From Picrophilus oshimae DSM 9789 (GTDB lineage Archaea; Thermoplasmatota; Thermoplasmata; Thermoplasmatales; Thermoplasmataceae), in assembly GCF_900176435.1 (NCBI RefSeq), contig NZ_FWYE01000001.1, positions 584,971-648,970 of the forward strand: 64,000 bases of DNA, read 5' to 3'. Each line of letters opens with the position of its first letter. Within the stretch, counting starts at the first letter, position 1. A program made the translations under genes and the position numbers. The notes beneath the pieces are model-generated. The model saw nothing but the letters and a program-made list of their open reading frames with translations. It made no database searches and was not told the origin of the DNA. Shown piece after piece: positions 45,451 to 56,518 of this stretch.

Positions 45451-46378
45451 ATGGAAGATTTATTTATATCAGTAATAATCACTGCATATAATAGAAAGGA
45501 GTTTTTACTGGATGCAGTTAAAAGTGCATTAAATCAAACCTTATCTAAAGAAAAATATGAGATAATAGTAATTAAAAATTATAATGATAATAACATAGAT
45601 AAATTTTTAAATAAAAATAATATAAAAAATATAATAATGGATGGCACAATTGGTGAATATCTTTACAAGGGTATAAATGAATCTAAAGGTGATATAATAT
45701 CATTTTTGGACGATGACGATCTATTTTTTAATAATAAATTAGAATATGTTTATAATTTATTCAAAAAAAATAATAATTTAATTTATTACCATAATAATTC
45801 AAAAATCATCGATAAAAATGGCAAAATAACAAAACTGAGGATAAATGCACCTTATTTCAACATGTCATCTATAAATATTAAAAAAGACATAATAAATATA
45901 GATAATATTATATATTATATTAAAAAGATATCTACGGACCAGGACCTATTTATGTATCTATGCGCATTGGAATCGGATAAGAAAATAATCTCGAATAAAA
46001 TGGAATTAACGTATTATAGATATCATAATAGCACATCAAATACAGTAAGCAGTGATATAAAAGATTTTAATTATAATACGGTAAAAAAATTAGATACAAT
46101 CATAGATGGACTATATTTATTTAAAACTATTTTTAAATCAAAAAAAATCATTAAAAGTTATAAACTGGCTAATAACATATAATAAAATGGTAAAATATCG
46201 ATATGATAATTCAACGAACGTTGATAATTTAATCAACTATATTTTACATTTTCATTATGGAATAAGACATAGTATTGTATCCATTGGAATATACATATCT
46301 ATCAAAATTTATCCTAAATTTTTCAGGAAATATGTTCAAAAAAAGGTTTTTGAGAGGAAAAAGGTTTTTGAGAAATAG
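45451..46378 (+). CDS. GT2 glycosyltransferase, probably frameshifted near its 3' end
   Basis: The first frame (45451-46182, 243 residues) is a full GT-A domain: LFISVIITAYNRKEFLLDAV, ALNQTLSKEKYEII, DGTIGEYLYKGIN and FLDDDDLFFNNKLE. It ends soon after FKSKKIIKSYKL. From about 46165 another frame continues as YNKMVKYRYDNSTNVDNL and HFHYGIRHSIVSIGIYISIK, with basic ending KKVFERKKVFEK, the kind of C-terminal amphipathic region seen in its paralogues, so a frameshift there is likely. The KKVFER unit is a tandem 18-base duplication. The catalytic domain itself is intact. Confidence 0.78.
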
Positions 46379-46425
46379 TAATATATTTCAAATTTCTATA
46401 TATTTACAGAAAAAATATAATAATA

Positions 46426-47493
46426 TTATTTATTATATACAATATTTATTAACTCTTCAAGATCTATATAAAATTTTTCATATGAGAATCTCTCCATTGA
46501 ACTTTTAATTTTGTCTCTTATACTAAAATCAATAGATTTAATTGTTTCTACCGCATCATCAGCATTATTGTAACCATAGCCATATTTGCCCATGTCAATA
46601 ATATCCATCCATGGACCGCCGCTCATTGGAACAACAGGTATCAAACCGTATGACATGGCCTCTATTATGGATATACCATAATTCTCTTTCCTGTTTGCAT
46701 GCAGGTAGATTGAGCATCTCTTTAATATTGAATCTTTAATATCATCGCTGGCATTCGGAATTATCTCCAAATTCTTTGGTTTTATTCTCATTAGATAATT
46801 ATAATATTGCTCATCACCCTTATTGACAGCCCCAATTATATAAAATTTATAATCTAAGAGACTTTTTGCAATATCAATAATTAACTCATAATTTTTGTCT
46901 TTGTTTATTCTTCCTATTGAGACTATGTTTTTATTAATTAAATTATTATTTAATTTGTATTTAACCGGAATGTAAATAACCTTCATTAAAGCCGGTTTTA
47001 TATCCAGTTTTGGAAATAACTTATTTGCAATGCTCAATGTGTATTTACTGTTTACATAAAATATCCCATTGTTATAAATTTTATATATTTTTGAGTATTT
47101 TATCAATTTAAATGCCATTTGATTTTTAATATTACCATATTCATCTATAAAAGGATCAAGGAAAGAGAAACCATGCAAAATATTTATATTAGCATTGTAC
47201 AAAAACATATTTGGGTGATTATTAAACGTTAAATCAAATTTGTAAATCTTAAAGATTTTTTTTAGGTCATGCCTTGTTTTAATTACCCTATTAATAATAT
47301 ATGGTAGGCTGGCATTTTCTTTATAATTATAACTGGTTTCTATGATTTCGGCCTTTAAATCTAAATATGGATGCCCTGAATCTGTGATAAGGCTTACATT
47401 AATATTATCCTCTTTTAATTTATTAAATATTAATCTGGCAAGAAACTGGCCGCCGCCTATTCTTGTGAACTCATCAATGATGGCCGCTCTCAC
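46426..47493 (-). CDS. GT4 glycosyltransferase
   Basis: 355 residues, intact. Opening MRAAIIDEFTRIGGGQFLAR with the Gly-rich acceptor loop; NINILHGFSFLDPF; donor domain with VSIGRINKDKNYELIID, the IPNASDDIKD segment and KENYGISIIEAMSYGLIPVV (E-x7-E). A retaining glycosyltransferase acting on the cytoplasmic side. Convergent with the GT2 gene to the left and divergent from the gene at 47731. Confidence 0.87.
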   Translation of the reverse strand: MRAAIIDEFTRIGGGQFLARLIFNKLKEDNINVSLITDSGHPYLDLKAEIIETSYNYKENASLPYIINRVIKTRHDLKKIFKIYKFDLTFNNHPNMFLYNANINILHGFSFLDPFIDEYGNIKNQMAFKLIKYSKIYKIYNNGIFYVNSKYTLSIANKLFPKLDIKPALMKVIYIPVKYKLNNNLINKNIVSIGRINKDKNYELIIDIAKSLLDYKFYIIGAVNKGDEQYYNYLMRIKPKNLEIIPNASDDIKDSILKRCSIYLHANRKENYGISIIEAMSYGLIPVVPMSGGPWMDIIDMGKYGYGYNNADDAVETIKSIDFSIRDKIKSSMERFSYEKFYIDLEELINIVYNK

Positions 47494-47730
47494 AGGAATG
47501 CCATTAAATCTATTATTAAATATTTTGTGTCTTATTGCATGGCATCAAAGTCTATGTTAAAACGGCTTAATGATTTTTATGCACGAAAAATATTAATTTT
47601 ATGTGCATTAATATAATAACTAATAAACATTCTACTATAGCTTTAAAAAATATATAATTAATATAATTTACCTAAATATGAAACGCCTTAATGCATAAAT
47701 ATTAATATAATTGATAAAAATAATTAGCAT

Positions 47731-48786
47731 ATGGCCAAAAATTACAATTATTGTCCATTATCATATGAGAATAACCTATTTTTCAGTCTGGTTGACTATA
47801 GAAATAATTATTTTACAAGTAATAACATAAATAATATCATAAAATTTTATGATAGTTTTCAAGATAGGGAACAACTAATAAAATGGATGAAAGAGAGACC
47901 AAAGGGAAACTGTGCAATAAGGGAGATTGAAGGAAGAAAGGATGTTATAGTTATCATTCCCACAATTGATGCTGATAGTAAATTAGCCAATAACTGCAAG
48001 GATAACATATTTAAAGGTCTCCACATCATTTTTGTGGAAAGTGGATATAACAATTTCTATTTTAACTATGCACATAACTGTAACGTAGGCGTAAAAAAGG
48101 CCCTTGAATATAATCCTAAATGGATTATATTATCAAATGATGATATGTATAAAATAGATTCCATAAATATACTTTTGGAGGATCTTGAAAAAATGGATCC
48201 TGACAATGTTATTACTGTTTATATAAATAAGAGTAACTACCATAGTACAAAAAGAAGAATAGTGGAAAAAAGGATAATGTATAATTATATAATATTGTTA
48301 AAAAGACTCCTTGTAAATGGATCAAAACTGTATAAATTTACAAGTAAGAAAATTGAACTTGAAAAAAAATTAAAATGTATTTATATGGTTATTCCAAACA
48401 AACAGGTATTTAATTTCCTGACAAAGGGCAAAATTACATTGACGGTTGGCATGTCATTTCAAATATTTGGTATATCGTTTTTTAAAAAATACGGTGATTC
48501 CATTTTTGACGAAACCTTCATAAATGATGCTGAAGATATCGATCTTTCTTTTAGGCTCTTTATGGATCGTGCAAGGGTAGAAAAATCTAAATTTAGGATT
48601 GGGGATATGATAGGATCTAGTCTAGGGTCATATAAAAATGAGCGGTTTAATCTGTTAGGTCTTGGTATAAACGATAAAAATATGCTCCCAGGTGTTATAA
48701 GAGAGCTGAGATCTATTTCAAATAGTGCATACTTTAATCTCAAGATCTTAGATAAATATTATGCCACCACGCATTTTAATATATAA
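47731..48786 (+). CDS. GT2-like glycosyltransferase with a long N-terminal region
   Basis: 351 residues, intact. About 70 N-terminal residues precede the GT-A fold, which starts DVIVIIPTIDADSKLANNCK; LKYNPKW-like region then IILSNDDMYKIDS gives the metal-binding NDD, and DAEDIDLSFRLFMDRARVEK resembles the ED-containing acceptor region of GT2 enzymes. Its paralogue at 24554-25492 is decayed, so this may be the surviving copy. Family assignment is less sure than for other GT2 genes here because the start differs. Confidence 0.75.
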   Translation: MAKNYNYCPLSYENNLFFSLVDYRNNYFTSNNINNIIKFYDSFQDREQLIKWMKERPKGNCAIREIEGRKDVIVIIPTIDADSKLANNCKDNIFKGLHIIFVESGYNNFYFNYAHNCNVGVKKALEYNPKWIILSNDDMYKIDSINILLEDLEKMDPDNVITVYINKSNYHSTKRRIVEKRIMYNYIILLKRLLVNGSKLYKFTSKKIELEKKLKCIYMVIPNKQVFNFLTKGKITLTVGMSFQIFGISFFKKYGDSIFDETFINDAEDIDLSFRLFMDRARVEKSKFRIGDMIGSSLGSYKNERFNLLGLGINDKNMLPGVIRELRSISNSAYFNLKILDKYYATTHFNI

Positions 48787-48981
48787 GATTGAATTTTATC
48801 CAGATTTCATGCTGTCGTCTTAAATCCAAGTATAATATCGTAGTATAAATTTCGTATTTATCCACTTTATTCACTTTATTATCTAAAATTGTGAACTAAG
48901 ATTGTATTTAGAAACAAGTATAATTCAAAATTTGTTGAAATTTTATACTTACAATAATTATCCTTTATATTTTATATCTAT

Positions 48982-49701
48982 GTTACAATATTTAATAATG
49001 TCGGCACCTTTCAGGATTCATTAAATTCCCCCAGAATATAAATTATGATAAAATATTCATAGTGGATAATTATTCAAATGATGGAATATACGAAATATTA
49101 GAAAAAAATAAAGAAAATATGGATTGGAAATAAAAAGAATGAAATGCAAGATAGGTCTTGGAAGGCAAAAAGCAATGGAAATGGTTATTGCAAGAGACGA
49201 TGACTATTTAATGACCATGGACTTTGATACAATATACGGAGATGATTTTACTGAATATGTAAATGAAATTATTAAAAAGCCAAGATACAATGAAATTTTT
49301 AGTAGTTTCTTATCAATAAAAATATACAATAAAGATATTCCATGGAGAAATCTAAACGGTGCAGAAGATCTTGAGAGAATAGCACATTTTGCATTATTAG
49401 GATTTAATTTGAATCTTAAAAATTTTGACAACAAAAATCAAAAAATAGTTGGTCTAAGAGAGAAGATATGCTAAAGGTTTAAAATTTTATTACAGGCAAT
49501 TTTATACGGCACTTGATTTCCAAAGGAGGTATTTGCTTTAAATCATTTGATGACTTTTATTCTTTATTTAAAAGTCGCAATAAATATTTATATCGCACGG
49601 GATTATTAATTATATATTATATATCAAAATTTTATAAAAAATATTGCTATGATGATAAGTTAAACAATATTGATCTGGCAATGAAGCATGCTGAAAAATA
49701 G
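48982..49701 (+). pseudogene. GT2 glycosyltransferase, decayed
   Basis: Pieces in order and in different frames: VTIFNNVGTFQDS, then INYDKIFIVDNYSNDGIYEI, then GLGRQKAMEMVIARDDDYLM with TMDFDTIYGDDF (metal-binding Asp), then FKSFDDFYSLFKSRNKYLYR near the end. At least three frame changes. No frame includes both the start and the catalytic region. AT-rich like its surroundings, so probably a native gene that decayed. Confidence 0.72.
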
Positions 49702-49762
49702 CTATTTTATAATGTAATATTTAAAAATTCCTTGCGTAATTTATATTACCAGTTTTATTTCT

Positions 49763-50860
49763 TTAATATTTTATTGAATTCATATAATCTAGCATCTTTT
49801 TAACGCTAATTCTGAAATTATATATTCCATAATTATTTAAAATATTATTATTTATATTTTGCATGTAGTAATCAATATTATTTTTTATATCACATATTTT
49901 CTCTGTGAATTTATCCAGGTCACAGATATATATACCTTTTTCAATAAGATCCTCTATGCCCTGTGCACCTACATAAGTTGTTAGTACAGGTATACCATGA
50001 AAGAGGGCATCCAGATTTTTTGTTTTTATTCCTGAACCAGCTAAAACTGGATTAACCAATAGATCAGATGCATAAAAGTAATCATCTATTTCATGGACAT
50101 ACCCTGGGCATATTATATTATTAATTTTACATGGAATGTCTGAACCCAAAAATATGAAATTAACATCTTTTACTTTATCAACAACTTTATCCACAAGAAA
50201 GTCAATTGCCAGCTTATTCTGTATATTTTTATAGGAACCCACAAAGAGGCATGTGAATCTATCTGGAATATTCATTTCCTTCCTTAACATAGATTTATCC
50301 ATGTATTGCCTTGGTTTAATATATTCTTCATTTATATGAACGGGAACTATAAAACATGCTTTTTTTCTAAAATATTTAAAGAATATATCACGGTCTCTTA
50401 TTGAAACAAATGTAATTATCCTGGCCGATATATATGAAATAATATCGGTGATAAAACCAAATATGGAATAGTATAGTTTTTTAATTCCGTGAAGCATCCT
50501 GGCCTGCTCAAAGTCAATAGTATTTGTATCGTATACTATTCTTATACCTAGAATTCTAAGAAAAAACGCATAGACAAAAAAGAAGGATGTGTGTATAAAT
50601 ATATAATTATATTGGATTTTTCTGATGTATTTTAAATAATAAAGCATAAGTTTAATATTTGCCTCTATAAGGGCAAAGGGGCCTTTTTGTTTTAAGAATA
50701 TATTGTTATTACCAATATTTGTATTAAGACCTTTTGGTATTACCTGTATAAAATCAACATTATAAAATTCAGACAGGGCTTCTATGTAGTCCCTGGCATA
50801 ATATGATGATCCGCCATTAATATTGTCCAAAGGCCCAAAACATATCACCAAAAACCTCAT
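49763..50860 (-). CDS. GT4 glycosyltransferase
   Basis: 365 residues, intact. Start MRFLVICFGPLDNINGGSSY with the Gly-rich loop; YDTNTIDFEQARML; donor domain CLFVGSYKNIQNKLAIDFLV and AGSGIKTKNLDALFHGIPVL, like the GT4 branch that uses SGxKxK-type contacts instead of the usual E-x7-E. Sugar unknown. A conserved Tyr/Asp-rich hydrophobic patch (about 95-115) may bind the membrane. Confidence 0.83.
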   Translation of the reverse strand: MRFLVICFGPLDNINGGSSYYARDYIEALSEFYNVDFIQVIPKGLNTNIGNNNIFLKQKGPFALIEANIKLMLYYLKYIRKIQYNYIFIHTSFFFVYAFFLRILGIRIVYDTNTIDFEQARMLHGIKKLYYSIFGFITDIISYISARIITFVSIRDRDIFFKYFRKKACFIVPVHINEEYIKPRQYMDKSMLRKEMNIPDRFTCLFVGSYKNIQNKLAIDFLVDKVVDKVKDVNFIFLGSDIPCKINNIICPGYVHEIDDYFYASDLLVNPVLAGSGIKTKNLDALFHGIPVLTTYVGAQGIEDLIEKGIYICDLDKFTEKICDIKNNIDYYMQNINNNILNNYGIYNFRISVKKMLDYMNSIKY

Positions 50861-51025
50861 TTAATTGATATCAATGGAGATATAATTAATCTTTCTATGC
50901 TTATATTCGTAATTATAATACATAAATTTATATTATTAATTAAATCATAATAATTATTCATAGCACCAAAATATTTTGATATTATAATATTTTATATTTT
51001 ATTTAATATTAAATTTATTTATAAA

Positions 51026-51517
51026 GTGTGGAAAAATTATATTAGGAAAAAAACAATATCGAAAATATTGAAGGCAGAATATGGGATACTTAATGAAAGG
51101 GAACAGATGATAATACTAAGATTATATCGTGTAAATAAGGAAGTTGTTAAAACATCTCTTTTAAACCTAGTTCCAAATTCATATTCATTAGATAAATATC
51201 TAGATCACTTGAAAGAATATAATCTAATAAATATCAGAGAGGAAAAGGTTATTAGAAGAACCTTTTATATATCCATCACAAAAAAGGGGTATGCAATTTC
51301 TAGGCAATTGGAGTATATCCAAGAACTGCTAAAAATGAATTTTGACGATTTTAATATTGATCCATCATTTAGTGGGGATAACGGTACTGTTTATGAAATA
51401 AATAATCATAATAATGGAAAAAACTATGCCAAATTTGTATGTTTGCCAATCCAAGCATGGCAAATTTTTGCATGTTTTGTGGGTCAAAGTTGGAATAAAA
51501 TATCAACAGAAACATAA
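51026..51517 (+). CDS. Winged-helix-like regulator, unknown target
   Basis: 163 residues from a GTG. About residues 25-95 look like a winged helix (LNEREQMIILRLYRVNKEVV, then YLDHLKEYNLINIREEKVIR with the wing and KKGYAISRQLEYIQELL). The last about 25 residues (from KFVCLPIQAWQIF) are unlike the rest and overlap a short inverted arrangement of aaattt-containing words, so the true end may have been altered by insertion. No family named. Confidence 0.5.
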   Translation: MWKNYIRKKTISKILKAEYGILNEREQMIILRLYRVNKEVVKTSLLNLVPNSYSLDKYLDHLKEYNLINIREEKVIRRTFYISITKKGYAISRQLEYIQELLKMNFDDFNIDPSFSGDNGTVYEINNHNNGKNYAKFVCLPIQAWQIFACFVGQSWNKISTET

Positions 51518-51691
51518 TATTATGAAATAGGTTATGAAAACATATTATTAAAAACGAAGAATAAGGTTATATAAAAATCCAGAAATTTAATAATAAAAAC
51601 AAATGATGATTTATATTGTTGGATCTCTATTCTATTGATAAATAACTTAAAAATAATTAGATTTAATATATCACCTAACATTATACAAAAT

Positions 51692-52514
51692 ATGCTAGAC
51701 AACAAAATGACTGCAAAAACGATCATCTTCTGGTGGCCAGATGCAACTTTTCTTGATGTACACTGGAAAAAGGACCCAGGTTCAATTCCAATTGAATTAA
51801 AGCGACTTGGATATAAAGTTATTCTTGTCGTTGGTAAATTTGCCTCCAGTAAAAGAAGGGATGAAATAGACATCATTGAAACAAACATACATGAAAACTC
51901 CAGTCCTATCATGAATATTATCAATAGAATAAACAGTTTCTTATTCATGATAAAAATTATGAGAAAGCACCACCCAGATACAATAATAGTACAGCGTTCT
52001 AAAATTGAGGCCGTTTTAATTATGGCCCTATTGAAATTTTATAAGAAGATCATCTCTTAAGGATAAATTCCCTGATTGGCAGTTAAGGATCGCAGGGCTG
52101 GTGGATGATCAATCTTATATGAAAGCTTTAAAGAAGCAGATAATTGATTTGAACCTCTGTAATTCTGTTAAATTAATAACAAATATTAGCGATGAAGAAT
52201 TGATTAAGGAATGCAAACAATCATCAATATTTTGTCTTTTATCAAGATGGGGGAGTTTTGAAATTGCCAGGGCTGAAGCAATACATTATGGCCTTCCAAT
52301 AGTTATCACGGAAGCTGCCTGTGGAATATATTACAAAAAATATGGTTCCTTTGTCTGCAATATCAATGATAAGGATTCAATATTTGAAGCTCTATCTACC
52401 CTTATGTCAAACCCGGCCTTAAGATTGGAGACATCCAAGAGGCAAAAAGATGCAATATTAACATGGCGTGATGTTGCTTTGGAATTCAAGAAACTGATAG
52501 AGATTGAAAATTAA
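51692..52514 (+). pseudogene. GT4 glycosyltransferase with an internal deletion
   Basis: Paralogue of 22971-24068. The N-terminal part reads TIIFWWPDATFLDVHWKKDP, ELKRLGYKVILVVGKF and MRKHHPDTIIVQRSKIEAVL, and stops at a TAA after KFYKKIIS (about 52060). Immediately after, in a different frame, comes LKDKFPDWQLRIAG and the donor domain CLLSRWGSFEIARAEAIHYG, to 52514. About 180 residues of the middle are missing relative to the paralogue. It preserves the 5' end that is damaged in the paralogue. Confidence 0.82.
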
Positions 52515-52989
52515 TGCATATAAATAAGATCAAATTAACAATCAAATGGGCAATAAATTTGATATTGAAGATTAAATATTACATTATAATAATTCTTAAT
52601 TTTTCATATCCATTTTATAACTTACTTTTCAGTATTATAAAAATACTTAAAATATCTATTAAAGAATAACAATGAAATATTATAATAATTACCGGGATAA
52701 TCAAAGGGATTAAAGTTATTTAGTTATTGTATATCTTTAAATTTATACATTGGCAATGAAATAATCAGTTCATGATTATTAAAACTCAATATTAATATAC
52801 AAATATTAATCCAAATTATATGTGATTATTAAGGCAATAGACATTATATTTATCAATAATTAGATTTTGTCATCATAAAATCTGTTTATATTAATAAATC
52901 AAATAATATCGAATTTATAAAAAATGCAATAATTTAATATTATAAACAGTTTAGATAATTTTTTCTATATGATTTAAATCCAATATTAA
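52515..52989. other. Long AT-rich intergenic region
   Basis: About 475 bases with no frame of note and only A/T-rich words; no repeat unit stood out. The flippase promoter must lie near its right end. Confidence 0.45.
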
Positions 52990-54492
52990 TTGAAATCGCA
53001 GTCTTTTATATCCGGTTTAATATTTCAGTACGGTGCGGTACTATCCCTTTATTTATCATCGTTCATATTCTATTTTATTGTGGCGCATATCCTGCCGACA
53101 TACCTTGTTGGCGTAATCTCGCTCCTGCTTGCAATATTAAACATTTTTTACACGGTTTTTGCACTGGGTTTGGGAACCGGCATGCAGCATTTTATCTCAT
53201 ATCACCTTGCAAGAAATAACATAAATACAATAAAAAAAATAATAAAAAATACATCTCTAATTGGAATACTATTATCAGCAACCGCATTTTTATTTACATA
53301 CTTTTCATCATATTATATATCAACAATATTTTTTCACTCCATTAAATACAGTTTTTATATAAAAATTATCGGCATAGGCATATCAGGCGATGTTTTAATG
53401 AATATATTCTCATCAATGTTGCTCGGGCTAAACTACTATAGAACCTTTAGCATAACAAATATAATTACAAACATTTCAGGATATTTTATTCCGCTATCAT
53501 TGTTTTTAATCACAAAGGATTTTGAATACTTTATATTCGGATTTTCACTGTCCTATACATTTTATGCAATTATATACATATCCATGGTAATAATCTTTTA
53601 TTTTAGACTTGCAGATGGTAATAATGAAGATGAAAGATACTTAAATATATTAAAATATTCAATACCAGTATTTATTTCAGGTATATTGGGCACAAGTGCA
53701 AACTATATAGATAGAATTATAGTCTCATATTTTGTTAATCTTTCATATCTTGGAATATACAATTTTGCCATTGTAATAACATCTGCAGTCCTATTTTTAT
53801 TAATCCCTGTTTTTAATATAATACTACCAAGGCTTTCTTATATATTCTCGGCCAATGATGAATCCGGTTTTAAAACCTCATTGAGATTGCTCCTTAACTT
53901 TTCATATATATTATATGTGCCTGCGGCATTCGGAATATCGGCCTTATCAAGATACATATTATTTCTATTTGCCGGTCCTATGTACTTAAAGGCTGCAGTT
54001 CCATTGATTATAATATTAATATCAACAAGCTTATTTTCAGGCAGCTATGTTTTTTCAAATGCACTTTCATCGACAAAGAGGACAAGGATTTTTATAATAT
54101 CATCTGGACTGGCTATGCTTGCAAACATAATATTATCATTTTTATTAATACCTGTTTATGGAATAACAGGTGCTGCAATATCATACTCATCCATGAATGG
54201 TACAAATTTTATTATATTATATTATTTTGAAAGGAACTTTGTTAAATACGATTTAAAAATTATTTTTAAAATATTTGCATCTTCCATATTTATGTCGATA
54301 ATATTATTCTATCTTGGTACAATGTTATCATACGGTTTTATAAATCTGCTTATTTTAATAATTCTTGGGGCTCTTATATATTCAATGGAGATAAAGATCT
54401 TTAAGATTATAAGCAGGGAAGATAGCATTTTAATCTCGTCTTTAATAGGCAATATTAAAGTTTTTAGATTTATATTGAAAATCCTGTCATAG
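52990..54492 (+). CDS. Polysaccharide flippase (Wzx/MATE-like, MOP superfamily)
   Basis: 500 residues, about 13-14 hydrophobic segments. N-terminus SQSFISGLIFQYGAVLSLYL, then IVAHILPTYLVGVISLLL, GLGTGMQHFISYHLAR, and the internal repeat half starting KYSIPVFISGILGTSANYID, a hallmark of the RfbX/PST family. It moves lipid-linked glycans from the inner to the outer face of the membrane, so it is the exporter for the surrounding glycosyltransferases. Start is a TTG at 52990; no in-frame ATG is near the helix-1 start. Followed by an FkbM gene 34 bases later. Confidence 0.87.
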   Translation: MKSQSFISGLIFQYGAVLSLYLSSFIFYFIVAHILPTYLVGVISLLLAILNIFYTVFALGLGTGMQHFISYHLARNNINTIKKIIKNTSLIGILLSATAFLFTYFSSYYISTIFFHSIKYSFYIKIIGIGISGDVLMNIFSSMLLGLNYYRTFSITNIITNISGYFIPLSLFLITKDFEYFIFGFSLSYTFYAIIYISMVIIFYFRLADGNNEDERYLNILKYSIPVFISGILGTSANYIDRIIVSYFVNLSYLGIYNFAIVITSAVLFLLIPVFNIILPRLSYIFSANDESGFKTSLRLLLNFSYILYVPAAFGISALSRYILFLFAGPMYLKAAVPLIIILISTSLFSGSYVFSNALSSTKRTRIFIISSGLAMLANIILSFLLIPVYGITGAAISYSSMNGTNFIILYYFERNFVKYDLKIIFKIFASSIFMSIILFYLGTMLSYGFINLLILIILGALIYSMEIKIFKIISREDSILISSLIGNIKVFRFILKILS

Positions 54493-54526
54493 AATAATTT
54501 TAATACATTGTTATATTTAACGATAA

Positions 54527-55333
54527 ATGACGGGCCTTTCCTTAGCATTAAAGGAAATGCGAGAAAACAAGGTTCTTATAAAGTACATGCTGAAGGCAAT
54601 TATAAAATCAAGGTTCTCAATATTATTTAACATGAAATACGATGACGCAATTAATATGCTCTTTTCAAAGGATCTAATAAATATATTCGGCATAGAAATT
54701 ATAGATGATAAATTAAGGTTTAAATTCAATGGTAATTATGTATATTTTTACTATAATGACCTTAGAAACGAGGGCGCCAGACTTGTTGAAAACTTTATAA
54801 TAAGGCAGTACTCAAAATTAAACGTTAATGGTAAAAATGTCATAGATATCGGCGGTTACATAGGTGATTCTGCAATATATTTTTCATTAATGGGGGCAAG
54901 GCATGTCTTTGCATATGAGCCATTTCCATCATCCTATAAAAGGGCATTAAAAAATATAGAATTAAACAATATAAAAAACATAAGCTTTTGCAATGCCGCG
55001 GTTACGGACAAAAAAGGAACAATTAAAATAAGGGATAGTGACAGCCCATACGAGGAGTTAATGCCAGATGGCGATATTGAAATTAAAGCCATTACACTTA
55101 ACGAGATATCATGCAATAAAAATAACCTGGTATTAAAAATGGACTGTGAGGGCTGTGAGCGGAAGGTTATATACAGTGATTTATCAAAATTTGATGAAAT
55201 ATTTATAGAATATGATTTCGGCTACGATTATATAATAAAGAGATTAAAACAGTTTGGCTTTCATTATAAAATGATCTCAAGGCCATACAGGATAAATAAT
55301 AGAATCACAGGATCAATCTATGCATTTAAATAA
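54527..55333 (+). CDS. FkbM-family methyltransferase
   Basis: 268 residues. SAM-binding KNVIDIGGYIGDSAIYFSLM with VFAYEPFP, then VLKMDCEGCERKVIYSDLSK, the FkbM signature. Paralogue of 26718-27608. Likely O-methylates a sugar. The TATA-like ttatatttaa (54511-54520) is only 7-16 bases before this ATG, so the ATG at 54557 (MRENKVLIKYML) may be the real start if it has its own promoter. Its 3' end overlaps that of the next gene by 16 bases. Confidence 0.85.
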   Translation: MTGLSLALKEMRENKVLIKYMLKAIIKSRFSILFNMKYDDAINMLFSKDLINIFGIEIIDDKLRFKFNGNYVYFYYNDLRNEGARLVENFIIRQYSKLNVNGKNVIDIGGYIGDSAIYFSLMGARHVFAYEPFPSSYKRALKNIELNNIKNISFCNAAVTDKKGTIKIRDSDSPYEELMPDGDIEIKAITLNEISCNKNNLVLKMDCEGCERKVIYSDLSKFDEIFIEYDFGYDYIIKRLKQFGFHYKMISRPYRINNRITGSIYAFK

Positions 55334-56412
55334 TCCTCGCCTATTATATTCATTATTTTTCCATACATGGATTCAGGGTTAAATTCCATGGCACGCTTAA
55401 CACAGGCCTCGGGATTTATTTTAAATCCATTTCTGTACAGCTCAATGGCCTTTTTTATAATCTCCTCCTTTGAATCAACCAGCCAGCCCGTTATATTATT
55501 TAATACTGTTTGAGAAGGCCCCTGTTTGTTGTATGTAAGAACCGGTGTCCCGCACTTCATGGATTCTATAGGCACCCAGCCAAACGGCTCCTCTGTGAAT
55601 GGAAACACGGTAAATATTGCATTATTGTAAAGATCATTTAATTCATCATTTGAAACCTTTCCAAGGAATTCAATGTACCTTTTTATATGATTTTTCTTCA
55701 TGCCCGGCGGTGATTTGCTTCCAAAGGCCTTTATTTTAACGCCGGCCTTGGCAATTTCAATTAATGTATCAAGCTCGGTTTCCTTTCCTATGTATGTTAA
55801 AACATAGCCTTTTCTCCTTTCATTCTTGTAATAAAAATTATCAAAATTTTTTATTGTGTTTATCTCACAATTTATATTTATGTTTATTTTTTTATACTCA
55901 TCGATTAAATATTTTGAATTTGCAGATAGGTGCTTTGTACTGTAAATTGCCCTTAAGATAACCTTTTTATCGAATTTTTTTATTATAATATAAAAGATCT
56001 CTGGAACCATTTTTAAAATTATGTTATCTTTGCGCAGTTTTAATAACGTTTCATAGAAGGGCATACCCTGAACTATCATTATATCAGATTTTACAGGTAC
56101 TGTTGAGCTTAAATTTATAATTATATATTTATCAAAACCTTCCAGAATTTTTAAAACCCTTTTTGAATTGTATGAAAATAAAGCCTCCATGAAATAGCTT
56201 TTAACCCAGTGCATTGCCTCAGTTTTGAATATATTATTTATTATGCCATTGTATATGGAATATCGCTCACATTTTAAATCTTCACAAACGTCATGGTTTA
56301 TGTAGTTTGATATTAAAACAGGCTCATTGAATCTTCCAATAACGGATTTTATCAGATTGTACTGGACAGAATTAATACCTGGTATGGGATCAATGATAAA
56401 TACCGTTTTCAT
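55318..56412 (-). CDS. GT4 glycosyltransferase
   Basis: 364 residues, intact. MKTVFIIDPIPGINSVQYNL start, LSANSKYLIDEYKKI linker, YIGKETELDTLIEIAKAGVK, IEFLGKVSNDELNDLYNNAI, and EEPFGWVPIESMKCGTPVLT with the E-x7-E donor motif. The family has the (P)FGWVPIE form seen in archaeal GT4 genes. Convergent with FkbM, divergent from the membrane protein at 56519 (106-base gap). Confidence 0.86.
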   Translation of the reverse strand: MKTVFIIDPIPGINSVQYNLIKSVIGRFNEPVLISNYINHDVCEDLKCERYSIYNGIINNIFKTEAMHWVKSYFMEALFSYNSKRVLKILEGFDKYIIINLSSTVPVKSDIMIVQGMPFYETLLKLRKDNIILKMVPEIFYIIIKKFDKKVILRAIYSTKHLSANSKYLIDEYKKINININCEINTIKNFDNFYYKNERRKGYVLTYIGKETELDTLIEIAKAGVKIKAFGSKSPPGMKKNHIKRYIEFLGKVSNDELNDLYNNAIFTVFPFTEEPFGWVPIESMKCGTPVLTYNKQGPSQTVLNNITGWLVDSKEEIIKKAIELYRNGFKINPEACVKRAMEFNPESMYGKIMNIIGEDYLNA

Positions 56413-56518
56413 TGAAAAGTTAGTTTTATTACAAATATAATTTTTTCGATTAAATTCATCCTGATTTTATGATAATTAAAAAAGAAAAATATTTTAAAAC
56501 AAATTTTATTATCATGCC

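Noticed and set aside
46340..46376. Tandem 18-base duplication (KKVFER twice) as a variable-number repeat.
   Set aside because: Only two units, at a gene end; too little to argue for a variable locus.
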